Origin: Epiperipatus broadwayi
Lineage: Eukaryota > Onychophora > Udeonychophora > Euonychophora > Peripatidae
Reading direction: 5' to 3'
Assembly: GCA_028023455.1 (NCBI GenBank)
Contig: JAQFVV010012434.1
Coordinates: forward strand, 8,057,355-8,121,354
DNA length: 64,000 nt
This document shows, in pieces, positions 1-12,930 of this stretch (its first letter is position 1; each line of letters opens with the position of its first letter). The notes under the pieces were generated by a model. That model ran no database searches. It was given only the letters and a program-made list of their open reading frames with translations, and was not told where the DNA came from. The position numbers and the translations under genes are program-made.

Positions 1-700
1 CTTGCTGCACCATAGAAGGATGTATAGTTAAATTAACACATTTTGTGGTTATGCCACTAGGCTGATGACACTCCAACACCTGACTTACCAATGTACTTCA
101 TTACAGCAAATTTGAACAATAATGTGTGTATCATACCACCAGCAGAACATTACAATCAATCATATTATCAATGCTTATCAAGGCAAATCAATATCCAGCA
201 TTAGAGCATATTCATACTATATGCTTTCTGGTATACAAGATGTACCTACTTAATAGACAACAATACCAGAAGGCACCCATCTACCTTTCCCAATAAACTG
301 AATCAGATACAAAATAGAGATAAGGTAATAGCAAATCAACATATTGATACAGCTACAAGGTCACTCTTCAAGGAAAAATCAGTGATATAAATACACATAT
401 ATGTCTTGCTTATGACCATCTATAGAAAATTAAAACAGAAATGAACAAAGGAATATATGATGTTAAATTAATAAACTTTAAATTGGATATGTCAACTAAT
501 AAAGTCATTAAATCAATATTGAAAGAATCTGAACTCAAGATTTAAACATTTAATTAATTGTGAAACAATAACCGTTTGGCCTTTCCAATTGTTACCCTCC
601 CATGACACAGGCAATTTTATGCCCAAATATTATATATCTAAATGATATGACTACCATGTATATAAACAATGTAATCGATGTAAAATTTGAAAAACAATGA
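1..700. other. No gene seen
   Basis: AT-rich sequence with stops in all frames and no open frame of note. I see no recognisable element, splice-flanked exon or RNA gene here. Confidence 0.5.
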
Positions 701-748
701 ACTCAATGTAAAATCTTTTTACTGCAAAAAAGTTCCTTTTGAAATCAT

Positions 749-971
<223 letters not shown>

Positions 972-1009
972 TTATTCTTATTATTTTATACAATTTTAAA
1001 TTCAATTTG

Positions 1010-3060
1010 AAAACAAAAAAAATGCCCTGACTACTATGCCAATAGACATTAATCTGCTTTTGCCTTAGATCAAATTGACATTTTAATTCACATGTTTGCA
1101 ACCTCAATGATATCTCCTAATCTTCTATATGCATTTGCCAACTATTATTGAGCCAAAAATGCACATAACTCTCAATGGCAGAGCATCATTTTGTTTTGAC
1201 CCCAGACAATCTGTGCCACAGTGACCACCACTCAGGCACTTATTCTTTATATTTTACATTTATCTTCTCATAAACAAAGTGCAATAAAAAATTGCAGGCA
1301 ATCAAATTACAAATACCAGATTATATGTATCCTACATTGCCTATGTGGATTATATCATCATTTTCTTTGCCTCCAAAAAGCAATTATCTATTCTACTAAA
1401 AATAATTGATAAATACAATGCATAATTTAAACTTAAGATTAACTTGAACAAAACCTCTATATGGTTTATTTACACTGACAAGCCATAGACATATATCATA
1501 GACATTCTTCTGTCTTTCTTGTATTCCCTTTCTATGTAAGAACTACTGGTATGATGCTAATGATGCTAAAAATCCAAAAGACTTAAAAATAGTGCTGAAG
1601 AGATAACTACTTCACTTTCCAAAACCTATACTTTATTATACTAAAAATTTGCCTTTTAAGACAACTTGTTATTACAAAAATTGCCTACTACTTGCCTATT
1701 ATCAAGTTTTCCAAATCTTTTAATTTTTACAATTCTTTACTTTGTTGCAAATTGCTATGGTACAGGAAGACTGTCTTTATATCATCCAAATGCCTTAGTT
1801 TTCCACAAACACAAAACAGACTAAGATTTCACTCCATACAAATTTTCTACATCTAAAAAAGTATAAATCTTCTAACTACCATTATAAGATGATTTCCAGC
1901 ATTAGAATGTGTCATACACATAATGGATTCCTATCATCACTCATATGCCAATTACAATATATCTGCAACCAAATATGACTACTTAATACAGATAAATATA
2001 CCTACTATGAGTATTCACCATCCACTATATCCAAATCCATCTGTTGATCACCTCTTCCCAATGTTAGAAATAAACAACAGCTACTTCATATATTCAAAAA
2101 GTGATCTTTAAAGTCAAAAAGTTTTGATTTTCTTTTCAGACTTAACTTATATGTCCTAACCACTTCCCACATCCTATGATATTACACATTATACACTACA
2201 ATCGATCCTTTTTGCCAAATATGCCACAGAGAAAAGAAAGTGCAACAGCATCTATTTTATATCTTTCCAGCACTAACACACACTCAGTAAATCATGTTAA
2301 ACACTACAGGTGAAGCACACCCACACCAAACAACATTCTTGATATGTACAACAGGAACACCATGAACACTATTCATGCAGCATTTAGTTTGTATGCCTTT
2401 GGGGGTATGTGATGCACTTTTTGCCTTGATAATAACATGTCATCACCCAACCATTTTTTCCAATATTCTTGAACAACTGAGAGCCAGGGATAATAAACTT
2501 TCACACCAAGACATCTTTGCCACTATATAGTCATTCCTAAAACACTAATCCAGTCTCTAACCGCATGTCATAATACTGATAAATACGGCCTTGCAACACA
2601 ATCATTTGGTTGTCTCTCTCTGGACCTAATTATAACCAACTATCCACAAGTTATAGCAAACATTACCCTAGTGCTCATTGATACACCAATGATGAACTTT
2701 CTACCTTATATATGTATAAACAATGTCAACTTTTGCAAACACTACATTAATGCTTACAACCACAGATTCCCAATTTTCCAGACTATTTAACAGAAGAACA
2801 TTTTGGCCAATGTTTATTACATTGGCCAAAATTCTCAGACAATTTGTCAGAAAAACATTTAATCACTTCTTATATTGACCCTCTCCAAATTTTATATATT
2901 CACATGTAAATTCTGTTGCAACACTTATACATGGACAATTTCTTTTCTTTGTATACATAAGTACACTGATGTAACCTTTGTCTGATTAATAATATTGCTT
3001 TGAAACATAATAATAATAAAGTTGTAATAATTCAATTTGTAAAGTAGATACTCATTACTT
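1010..3060. other. Mostly featureless; faint LINE endonuclease trace near 2600-2720
   Basis: No intact gene. Around 2610-2660 (+) a short in-frame stretch reads LDLIITNYPQVI, which resembles the C-terminal end of APE-type endonucleases of non-LTR retrotransposons (a 'LDLI.TN.P' segment before SDH). The flanks carry stops. This may be a fossil LINE fragment, but the support is one motif. A small perfect hairpin (TTTTGGCCAATG with its complement) lies at about 2803-2831. Confidence 0.25.
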
Positions 3061-3069
3061 ACCTAAAGT

Positions 3070-3230
3070 AATATATATTAAGGCTATAACCTTAACACAA
3101 TGTTCCTAAAAAATGACAGTAGGGACCTCTACAAATCTTAACACAAGATAAATTTTATGTTAAGATTTTTAGAGGTCCCTAATGTTATTTTTCTGACACA
3201 TGGTCTTAAGGTTATAACCTTAATATATAT
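3070..3230. repeat. 160-bp imperfect palindrome at the 5' edge of a PLE remnant
   Basis: The left arm (about 3070-3142, starting ATATATTAAGG) and the right arm (about 3158-3230, ending CCTTAATATAT) are inverted copies separated by a loop of about 15 nt. Both contain AGGGACCTCT/AGAGGTCCCT and AAGGTTATAACCTT-like cores. It could be a short MITE or the inverted terminal structure typical of PLE insertions, since PLE coding sequence begins just downstream. Confidence 0.7.
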
Positions 3231-3239
3231 TTCTTTAAG

Positions 3240-3765
3240 AGAAGATAAACAATTAATGTACCGCATGACCATCAAACCCCTAGAAATTAGAGGATACATG
3301 CATCAGAGTGCAATAGTTCCCAACTCACATAAATATGTTGGACTGAATTCGTTTCTGCATAGAAATGATTACTTATGTAAATGTAATTCAGACAAAAGAG
3401 ATAACATATTAAAATACATTAAAGAATTAACATCTGTTGGCTATAAATATAGACACATAACTAAAAGAATAGCACAGTTCCAAGCAAAAATAAACCAACA
3501 AGGCAGAAACAGAAATAATAAACCAAGAATAACTATACCCATACATACCCAATATTTCCAAACAGCTAACTAAAACATCAAAAGAATTTATTATTGGTTT
3601 CCACACTTCAGCCAGCACTAATAGACTAATAAACAATTCAAAAGATAAACTTGATTCCAAACTAACATCTCAAGTGGTGTACCAGATACAATGCCCTCAG
3701 GCTGGATGCAGAGCCTCATATTATGGGGAAACAAAGGCTACCATTACAAAGAGAGCATCCCAGCA
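3240..3765 (+). pseudogene. Penelope-like element ORF fragment: RT-EN linker and GIY-YIG start
   Basis: This is a 5'-truncated Penelope-like retroelement. The first frame (to 3573) carries the segment between RT and endonuclease characteristic of PLEs (FLHRNDYLCKCN, then KYIKELTSVGYKYRHITKRI). After a stop or frameshift near 3573 the reading continues to a GIY-YIG-type endonuclease start (VVYQIQCPQAGC, then YYGETK; about 3675-3750), including the CP..C cysteine pair. The RT domain is missing. The coding sequence is broken near 3765 by an oppositely oriented RTE element and resumes at about 6615 with the remainder of the endonuclease. It is a dead copy. Confidence 0.8.
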
Positions 3766-3784
3766 CATCATCATCATCATCAAC

Positions 3785-5699
3785 CATTATCAATCCACTG
3801 CAAGGTGAAGGTCTCTCCAAGTTTAATCCATCTTTTCCGATCTTTAGCTTCTCTTCTCCACATCACCCCTGCACACTTTCTTATTTATCCATCCATCTCA
3901 CATGTGGTCTCTTTCTGGGTCTTTTACAATCTCTTGGAATCCAGTTTAAAATTTCAATTGTCCATCTATTATCATCTCTTCTAGCAATATGTCCAGCCCA
4001 ACTCCACTTCAATCTTTTAATTTTTTCAATGAGGTCAGTAATTGCGTTTTCGATCTCTTCTTGTTACTCCCAACATGCATCTCTCCATACTTCTTTGAGT
4101 GGTCTGAAGTCTCTGTATTGCTCTTCTATTAAGTGTCCAAGTCTCAGATCCATAAGTAAGAACTGGTAAAACACATTTGTTAAAAACCTTCCTTTTCAAA
4201 CACATAGGCATATTTCCTTTTAGTATCAAGTTATTTCTACCAAAAGCACTCCAACCAAGTTTAATTCTATGATTAATTTCTTCCATTATGTTTCCATCTG
4301 TATTAATAATCTGACCAAGGTATTTGTAACTGTTAACTTCTCCTAATTCATCATAATCAATCTTTATTTTCATATTTTGAGCAAATCGATTAAACATTAC
4401 TTTAGTCTTTATAACATTTATCTTTAGTCCTACTTTCCTACTTTCATCTGATAATTCCTGCAACATATCCTGCAGCTCTGAAGCATTATTTGCAAAAACA
4501 ACTACATCATCTGCGAAATCTAAATGACTTAAATAATCTCCATTTACTTTCACTCCTTTAGTTTCCCATTTTAATCCACAAAATACTTCTTGCAGCACTG
4601 CTGTAAAGAGTTTTGGAGATATGGAGTCACCTTGTCTTACACCTTTCTCAATGTTGACTTTCCCAGTATCATTATGTAATCTAATTGTTTCTGTTGCATT
4701 TTTATAAATATTCTTCAAAATATGACAATATCCTGGATCTATACCTTGATAATCCAATGCTTTAATCACTGAAGAAATGTTTATAGAATCAAATGCCTTT
4801 TCATAATCTACAAATCCAAAACATAATGACAACTCATATTCATTCGTCCTTTCTATAACTTCTCTCAACACCTGGATATGATCTACTGTACTAAAACCAC
4901 TTTTAAATCCAGCTTGTTCTCTTGGTTGGTGGAAATCCAATGTTCTCTGTAGACGAGTTGTAATTATCTTGGTAAAAATTTTATATAAAACTGATAAAAG
5001 GCTGATAGGTCTGTAAATTCTAATATCTTCCTTATCATCTTTTTTAAATATTAATATTATTACTGCATTCTTCCAATCATCCGGTACATCTTTATCATTT
5101 AGACATTTGGTATATAACTTTGCAAAAAATTTTTCTATTTCTTCACCTGCTTCTTTTAATATATCAATTATAATTCCATCATTACCTGGAGCCTTTCCTT
5201 TCTTCATACATTTAATTGCATATCTCACTTCTTCATTTAAAATTCTGGGCAATTCAGAAGATGTAATAGATATAGGAGGTACTTGTTCTTTATTACTATA
5301 TAATTCTTGATAAAAATCTTCTACCAATCTCATGATGTCATCTCTCTTTTTAATAACAATTCCCTCTTTTTTTCTTATTGCAGATATAAATTTCCTACCA
5401 ATACCAATATGTTGTTTTATATTCTTAAGACTTTTATTTTCTTCTACAGCTTTCCTTGCTAGTTCACAGTTATACTTTCTTATATCATTTTCAACTCTTT
5501 TTCGCACCATTTTACAAAATTCGAGATATTCAATTCTTTTTAATGCATCATTTTTGTATATCTTCATATTCCTTTTTATCTTCATAAATTCTCTAGTCTC
5601 AGTAGAAATTTTATTGGTCAATTGCTGCTTTTTTCTACCAGCTATTTTTGTTGCAGTTTTTAAAAGTGTATCAGTTATTTTCATATTAATTTCATTCAA
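3785..5699 (-). pseudogene. RTE reverse transcriptase (frameshifted near its C-terminus)
   Basis: A 554-codon open frame (5699-4035) with the complete RT core: YRPISLLSVLYKIFTKII (about residues 229-246), QAGF (262-265), motif A FVDYEKAFDS (296-305, catalytic Asp 298), motif B GVRQGDSISP (353-362), and motif C FADD (395-398). These are the catalytic acids of reverse transcriptase. The thumb-side SYKYLG box is also present. The frame stops after RRDRKRNY. The expected tail (KWSWAGHIARR, then W.PR..KRPRKRP..RW) continues in another frame to about 3790, so a small deletion near 4040 broke the end. The first methionine is internal; the true protein began upstream, in fusion with the endonuclease. 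Confidence 0.9.
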
Positions 5700-5779
5700 A
5701 TCTGAATCGTGTTCAAAATCTATAATACTTGAAACCGATTTGTAAGTTCTAATTTAAATTCATTAGAATGTTTCTGAAG

Positions 5780-6615
5780 ATTAGGAATATCAACTGTAAA
5801 TATTGTTTTTCTTAATATTTTTTGTCTCTCTAGTTTCACATTAACACGTATCTTACACCTTACCACTTCCTGTGTTAAATTTATTAAGAACATTACAATC
5901 TTGAAATATGTACTTCCTGTTAGTCAAAATATAATCCAATTCTGCTGTACCTTCATTTGGATGCTTCCATGTCCATTTCCTTTTAACATTTTTCTCAAAA
6001 AAAGAATTCATAATATAAAGTTTTTCTTTTTCTGCAAATTCCACAAGTCTATGTCCTCTCTCATTTCTATTACCATAACCAAAATTACCTACAGCACTTT
6101 CATCTTTCATTTGTTTACCAATTCTAGCATTAAAGTCTCCCATAACAATTTTAAAATGTTGTTTACTCCGATCAAAAGTCTTTTGTACATCCATATAAAA
6201 ATCTTCTACTACTTCATCACTATGAGAACTTGTTGGGGCATAAACCTGAATTATCTGCATTTGGTATCTGCTATTAAGTTGTATAACTAACTAATCTTGC
6301 CACTCTGTCCGATACACCATCAATCTCCACAATATTGTTTTTCCACTTTTTATTTATAATGAATACTACTCCACTTGTATTTCCAATATTTGTGCCTTTA
6401 TAATAGAGTATATGTCCACTTTTTAAATCAATTGTCTCTTTACCTTTTCTTTTAACTTCACAAAGTCCAATAATGTCCCATTTAATATAAGAGAGTTCTT
6501 CTTCTAATTCTTGCAATCTTCCTTCACTTGAAAGTGATCTGCAGTTGTAAGTACCTAAATAAAAAGTCGTCATCAAATGGCAGCCTGGGTCTGCAATCAG
6601 GGGATTCTTAGTACC
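5780..6615 (-). pseudogene. RTE apurinic/apyrimidinic-type endonuclease domain (frameshifted)
   Basis: This is the N-terminal half of the RTE polyprotein in three frames. 6615-6274 gives LGTYNCRSL, then IKWDIIGLCEVKRKG (the N and E catalytic blocks of APE endonucleases). 6260-5853 gives QVYAPTSSHSDE, MGDFNARIG (the GDFN catalytic block) and WTWKHPNEGTAELDYILTNR. The final SDHRxVR block is only visible after a further frameshift at about 5855-5840 (MVRCKIRVNVKLERQK). The endonuclease nicks target DNA for target-primed reverse transcription; this copy cannot make it intact. The apparent N-terminal extension past 6615 is antisense PLE sequence. Confidence 0.85.
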
Positions 6616-6844
6616 CTCTGCTATGTATAAAAGGGCACTGAACAACAAGGAGTCTACATCAGCATTTGTGGAACATGAAAAAGCTACTGGACACAGATTT
6701 GAACCCACCAATCCCAGAATAGTGTGTAAAGAGAGTAATGATCATAGGCACAAAATAAAGGAGGCATATTTCATAAATAATGACAACCAATCAATTAATA
6801 GAAAGGACACCTGCTTTGCCATTTCCAAAAGATGGACAAACTAA
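6615..6844 (+). pseudogene. Penelope-like element ORF fragment: GIY-YIG endonuclease C-terminus
   Basis: This continues the PLE interrupted at 3765. It reads KRALNNKESTSAFVEHEKATGH, then CKESNDHRHKIKEAYFINND, then a C-terminal ISKRWTN and a stop. The H-x-x-x-x-GH and the xRxxKEAxxI blocks are standard for PLE endonuclease C-termini. A degenerate relative occurs in the palindrome at 29186-29895. About 100 nt after the stop lie GAAAGCGCTAAGC and its short hairpin (6970-6985), which resemble the 3' half of the hammerhead found in many PLEs, although the CUGANGA half is not recognisable. Confidence 0.8.
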
Positions 6845-7048
6845 GTCATACGATATTTTAAATAGTATACTGAAATCTAATTAACATACATTTGAATACA
6901 CCCCCTCATCACTATCAACCGTTTTATTTTTATTTTGTACAGCTATTATTATGAAGCCATAGAGTTTTGAAAGCGCTAAGCTTTAAATAAATTTAATAAC
7001 ATATAACTTCTTTATTTTAGCGTTATAAGTGTGTAAGTATTGATATTA

Positions 7049-7100
<52 letters not shown>
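7049..7100. repeat. (AAT)n microsatellite
   Basis: About 50 bp of pure ATA/TAA repeat immediately after the PLE 3' region. It could have grown from the PLE tail. Confidence 0.95.
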
Positions 7101-7103
<3 letters not shown>

Positions 7104-7379
7104 GGCTTTAAATCAATTACACATAATAACTGACATACAACATCTTCCAGCTGTGTTGGATAGCATAGCATCAGGACCACATCAAAGCACCACAATGAGA
7201 TAAGTAACTCTACCAAAGCAGCTTTTCCACACATTATTATAAACAATACCTTCATTTACATCATAGAGGCACTCAATCCATGCCTTTCACCCATTGAACC
7301 ATCATCATCAGAAACCAAAAGAGGATCAGGTTAACCAAAAAGAAATAAAGTGACAAAGAAAGCTGAAACAAAAGGAGCT

Positions 7380-9660
7380 AACATCCCATTAATCATCATG
7401 TCTTCCAGAAGAAGATAGCATGCCCATGGACTTCATCTGCATCCTATCTAACAATGCATGCAGTTCATTAACACCTTGTACCCATAAGCACCACAAGAAA
7501 TATGCAATAGCACCCAAACCCCCATGTCACAATCAATATGAAATTGAAGATTACTGTATTTAACATTCATGGACTAAATTCAAACACAAAGATAAAACAG
7601 TTAAAGCAACAGACTAACATCACCCAGTTCCACATACTAAGACTTTTGGAAACAAAGATTTACAGTGGCTCCTAAACTGACTCTGCTGCATACCTGAACA
7701 GGAATTTCACCTTTCTAGGGATAAGTCATCACTCTCAGCTGGCACTGGCTTACTTGTAACTCTAGGTGATCCACTTATCATTTTATTTCTATTGATAATG
7801 GAAATTTTTCATCATCCCATCACTATGCTCAACCTCATATTTATATACATATCACCAGTCAGATATACATATCACCAGTTTCTGACATCATCTTAAGAAT
7901 TATATTCACCATAAACTTTCTTCTTGCATCAATTTCCTATCCAACCATCCTAATGGGTGATTTCAACATAAAATATTGAATACTTTTATATGTAATGGAT
8001 TCATAAGATATCATTCCCCTCATGAGTGCTGAAGGGTTCCTACCCAATGATTCAATCACAATCCATAATAACCTTTATGTTTTACTGATTGATCTCTGTT
8101 ACTATTTATCTATATTTTATTGTCCGATCAGTGTAAATCTAAACTTCTCATATTTTTCTACCATTCTGCACAAAATTTGTCTAACAGAGGTTCAAACAAC
8201 TTCACCTCCACAAGGAAGCACCATCACAATACTACTCCCTACATTAACACTGAATTCATTTTTTCATAAAGATGTATTTCACAAGATCAAAGATATGCAG
8301 TTCAGCCTTGCACAGAGATACCTAGATTTCATGAACATACTATCATTCAATATAGATTACATCACTTGCAACGCACCCCCCTTCACCAACAAGACTATTA
8401 CTTTTGTATGATTAATTACATAAGTAAATTACAATTTCAAATGCACACAACATGTACTAGCCTATTTATAAAATTAGGCAGGAATATAATAAAACATGTA
8501 ACACCCTTAAAGATTACTTAGCCATAAAAAGAGCAAGATTTGCCTCAACTAGTAACATTCATGGACTAGGAAATATTTACAATGTACTCTGGGATACACC
8601 CTGACCATCAGAGTCTCTATAGATTTACAGTTTGCAGAGGCCATCTATGCTAGACACAACATGGAGCCTATATATCAGCTCTCCAAACAGAAGCTTTAAA
8701 CATACTATCCATTTAATTCATGCATCAACCTCTTCAGGCCCCAGACATAGATACACCATTCAATAACATGAAATTTTTCATTAAGATCACCACTGTAACC
8801 TTACCTGCCATCCTGGAATACATTGCATCCCAAAATTCTATGCTTGCATCCTGGAACATATAGCATCCCAAAATTCATATTCACACATCTAAGCTGTTTC
8901 ATTGCTCAATACCTGTGTGACCTTGCAAATTACTTATCACAGAAGCTTCATAATATTACAGAATTATATCCTATTGCAATAATTTCCATCAACAAGAAGC
9001 CAACTGCAACATCTCCAACTTGTAGCCCATATCCATAGGTTCATTGGCCATCAAGATTCTTGAAAAAATCCTTAAGGATGTTATAATCCTACTTACTTTC
9101 ACTGATTCTACCCATCAAATTTGTAAGAAAGCAATCATTTACAGCACAGGCTATACTTACTTCAAGGTGGTCTGAGCTTGGTACAGGGCTGCAAAAGTAT
9201 GCACTAATTGTAGTTTAAATCAACATTTGATTGGCATTTGACTGGGTCACCATTGATGTTTTAATAAACATTTTAGCAAATACTATCATTCCACTTATCT
9301 TCCTCTATGTATTAACCAATTTGCTGCTCAACTGTGAAATTCACATCACATTAAATGGCAAAAATTCTCCAGAATTCATTCCTATACAATTCACCTCACA
9401 GGTTTTGCCTCTCAGCTCCCTACTTTTCACATTTTATATTAATCCATTTCTAGTAAAAAATATAGCAAGCTTTCACAGGCATACAGATACCAAATACCTC
9501 ACAACATTTAGCATGCAGTCCATATATTTACAATGGCATTTCAAGAACAGGAAGTCCTCAACATTCATACATTCTACTTTGATAGAATTCATGAGCAATA
9601 CACAATATGTTACAGAACATTTTATCAACAAAAAAGATACAGAGAGTGATTGTGGATAAT
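7380..9660 (+). pseudogene. Heavily decayed APE-type LINE (endonuclease + RT traces)
   Basis: Scattered in-frame islands occur in the correct order for an endonuclease-RT polyprotein. 7545-7670 gives ITVFNIHGLNSNTKIKQLKQQ, then LETK (EN blocks 1-2). About 7935-7975 gives PTILMGDFNIKY (GDFN block). About 9040-9110 gives a KILEKILKD-like pre-A block. 9231-9530 gives AFDWV (degenerate motif A), ILANTIIPLIFLYVL, LNGKNSPEFIPIQFTSQVLPLSSLLFTFYIN (a degraded motif B, normally GVPQGSVLSPLLF..YIN) and YTDT in place of the YADD region. Many stops and frameshifts interrupt it. The clade cannot be set safely; CR1/Jockey-like is the best guess. Confidence 0.6.
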
Positions 9661-9661
9661 T

Positions 9662-10220
9662 CCAGACAATAAAATTTATTATATGGATAATTTCTGACAA
9701 TAAAATCACATCAATACAATAATTATTTATATATATATATATTTTAAAAAATTACATTTACTATCAGATATTTTTAAAAATATATAATCCTGTCTTATAA
9801 TTAATTTATTAATAAAAAAATTAACAAATTGACATTCAATTGCTTATGACATTTTGTCTTTCAATTATTGCTAGAGAAACAAAAAAAACATTAAAACTTA
9901 CCATCTTTTCTCATTTTCCTATAAATTTTAATAAAAAGTTATAAGCAAAAAAAATCTTTTTAAATTTATAAAAAGTAAGGGTGAGAGGGTTATGATATAA
10001 TGTTTTAAATAAAGGGGGGGGGGGTTTCCTAGCCATAATTGAAAGACAAAAGTGTTATTAGCATTTAGATGTCAATTTATTTAATTTTTTATTAATAAAT
10101 TAATTATTAGACAGGATTATATACTTTTAAAAAATCTGATAGTAAGAGTAATTTTTTAAAAACATATATATATAATTATAGCATTAATGTGATATATATA
10201 TAATGAATTTTATTGTCCTG
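9662..10220. mobile_element. 559-bp palindromic MITE with ~220-bp arms
   Basis: The terminal inverted repeats are CCAGACAATAAAATT (left) and CAGGACAATAAAATT (complement of the right end). They are flanked by AATT on both sides (9658-9661 and 10221-10224), a candidate 4-bp target-site duplication. The arms run from about 9662-9885 and 10023-10220 and include matching blocks such as AATTGAAAGACAAAA and TTATTAATAAATTAATTA. The central 137 bp hold a run of about 11 G. It has no coding capacity. Confidence 0.75.
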
Positions 10221-10932
10221 AATTACCCCAATTAACCATAGTGTCCGGATTAGGTCACCAAGAAAACTACAATTCAACTATCTCTTAATAAATTTATAAA
10301 AAAACACCAGATACTAATCAATAAAGTGTTATTTATGTATATGCTAATACATCTCATTAAAAAATAAATATTTTAAAAACATTTTTTGCTGTTTTTTTCT
10401 ATTGTACTTTTTTGTACATGTCAACTTTCATACGCATTTCAAGAACCAATTAAGGACGAAAGTCAAGAACCACTATATATATATGGATCAGAATAAAAAA
10501 AAATTACTATATAGAATTAAAGATAAATTTAACTCTGAAACTTAGCACTTTATAAGACTATGATACATCAGTAAAAATTCTATATCAAATCACAAAATAT
10601 ATTGTTTGTTTTTAAAATAAGAGCATTTTTATTAAGCTGAGATCTTTGTTCTTTAGATAATAATAGATAGATACCTATGGTAGATAGCTAAATGAATTAA
10701 CTATACCTGTATACTAACCACATGAAAAAAAATCCAAATCTTGTTTTTAATATAAGAGAACAACAAATTGATTCCAGTTTGATAGAATGGCAGTAAGAAA
10801 CATATAGTATGAGTTTTGTGAATATTAGTTATGAAAATGTTTTATTTTATTTAAAATTTGACATCAATAAAAAATGTAAAATTTTAAATCTGAGTTTGGA
10901 GAAAGTTTTTAAAGTAAACATGTAGCCTAGGT

Positions 10933-11791
10933 CAGGGTTTGGCAAGTGCCATTTTTAGAATTATATTTACCAAAATACTACCTATGGAGCCCAGGTGCAA
11001 GTCAACAACTTGAATTATAAAATACACATTTTTGAAAATTGAGCCTAAAACATGTTTTTTGTGTGTGTTAAAATAAGTTTATTTGTACTTTGCTTAAAGG
11101 TATTGTAACAAAATACATTGCAATTTAATTATTTATTACCAGTGTTATAATATTTGTAATTATAATTATAAAATATAATTATTAAAGTAAAAAAATGAGT
11201 GATTTTAAACATTCAGTCATATAAATTAACATTTTTCTTTGGTCAAATAATATGTTGGGATTTCAAATATTTTATAATATATTTAACTTGTATGAATAAC
11301 AAAATTAAAATATATTTGTTGATAAATTTCTTGAGAAAATTTGTCAAAATTCGGTAAATGTGATGTTACTTTCATTTTAAACAAGACTGCAGACTCATGC
11401 TGTTCAGCTGATTTCTTACTTTATTTTTAATAAAATTCGAGTTCAAAAATGTGTGTTTGAAAAAATATGTCGATCCGAAGATCAAGAGAAATCCAAATGC
11501 ATAAGGTTTTAATTGAATATAAATATCAAGCAATAACATAAAATAATAAATCAATAAGTAATATACATTTTGCGATAGTAAAATTAATTTGTGCATTATT
11601 ACACACTCAACATCGCTGACAGTATGTTGCGGGACATATGAACCGATGAACCGAAGCATGCATGGAACTTTCACAGAATCATATCTTTTTATTGTATATG
11701 AATATTGTTTAAATATTCGATGGAGAGTCAGAATGGCATGCTAGCTCAAAGAGTCATATTTGGCTCACAAGCCATAGGTTGCTGACCCCTG
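10933..11791. mobile_element. Non-autonomous hAT-type DNA transposon (~0.86 kb)
   Basis: The right end reads TTGCTGACCCCTG, whose complement CAGGGGTCAGCAA is the classic hAT terminal sequence. The left end CAGGGTTTGGCAA is a degenerate match. The flanks GCCTAGGT (10925-10932) and GACTAGAT (11792-11799) agree at 6 of 8 positions around a CTAG core, as expected for an aged 8-bp hAT target duplication. No transposase frame survives inside. Confidence 0.65.
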
Positions 11792-11799
11792 GACTAGAT

Positions 11800-12424
11800 A
11801 ACTAGGGGTAAGTTTTTGTTGAATTATACAGTCTTATCTGAGATTAAAAAGTACTTTAATTTTTTTTTCTTATTTTATTTATGATAATAGAACTGCCATT
11901 AAAGACATTTTTATGCTTTTTTGCTAATGATCTAATCCAGTTTCAGTTTATTATCATTAATTATTCTTTTCCTGCAGCAATTGTATTCTACTAAGAATTG
12001 AATGAATGCAGAACATTAATTTTAATATTTCAAATGGAAAAATTCTAAGATTAAATGATAGATATTTAATTATCTCTCTTGAAAATTAAAAACTGAACAA
12101 AATTATTTAAAATTAAAAATATTATGTTCGATTTTTTTTATTTTGAGAAAAGACCATTATTAAAAAGTATGTTTCATTTAATTACAGTGAGATAAATGTG
12201 TATTGCACTCATTTATTTTGGGACTTGAACATTATTTGACCTCAGTAAATTGTCAAGTTAACAACAACAACATCAATAATAATAATAGTAATAATAGTAA
12301 TAATAATAAATAATATCTATATAAGTAAAAAAAAAAGATTAACTAAAGTATATTTTAGTTATTTATTTAGTATAGCCAATTGTTCAAGTAATGTGTAATA
12401 ATTTCATTTTATTTATTAAAATGT
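11800..12424. other. No gene seen
   Basis: AT-rich sequence with a short AAT/AGT-type simple repeat near 12270-12310. Nothing else is supportable. Confidence 0.5.
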
Positions 12425-12571
12425 GATTTTTTTCTACAGTACAGGATTTTTCATACCTGCACTTCTATATGTAATATATAGGGATTTGAACTCAGACTTT
12501 TACATGACCCTCAACTATCCATGTTATCTCATATCACTGATATACTTGATCACACACATGTCGAAAAGATA

Positions 12572-12622
12572 AATAATGACCATTTTTGCTTAACCAGCAC
12601 TCATCAGTTGGTCCAGATTACC
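12572..12622 (-). ncRNA. Hammerhead ribozyme copy 1 (decayed)
   Basis: On the minus strand, stem I GGACCAA and CTGATGA (12607-12601) are intact and the stem II 5' half GTGCTGG is present. The second half of stem II and the GAAA box are damaged (TTAAGCAAAAAT). Probably inactive. Confidence 0.6.
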
Positions 12623-12930
12623 ACCTCCACACATATATACAATCAAGCTCAGCTTATATTAAGATAGCTAATCTTCATGTTTTAATGGTCAGGCTTCAAA
12701 TCACTCCACACTAAAACTCTTCAGCCATCCATTTCATTGAAAATCTGATGATAGAATGCTCAAAGCTCACCTTGGTGCCAATCTTCTCATTCTACCCATA
12801 TTTAGCAGAAGTCACTCTGACCCCTCATGTACAAGACATAATCCATTTACATACATATACAAGTAATGGGCAGATCTTACAGCAGTATATTTTGAAATTA
12901 AAGTGCAGGCTTTTTCATAACTGCATTTCT

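Larger units (their letters stand above)
3766..6618 (-). mobile_element. RTE-type non-LTR retrotransposon, nearly full length, inserted in a PLE
   Basis: The element reads right to left: APE endonuclease (6615 to about 5780), reverse transcriptase (5699-4035) and the RTE C-terminal tail (to about 3785). It ends in a short (GATGAT)n tail (plus-strand CATCATCATC at about 3769-3784), the kind of simple-repeat 3' end typical of RTE elements. The flanks on both sides belong to the same PLE coding sequence, so this is a nested insertion. I could not define target-site duplications. Length is about 2.85 kb, close to a full RTE. Frameshifts make it non-autonomous. Confidence 0.85.
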
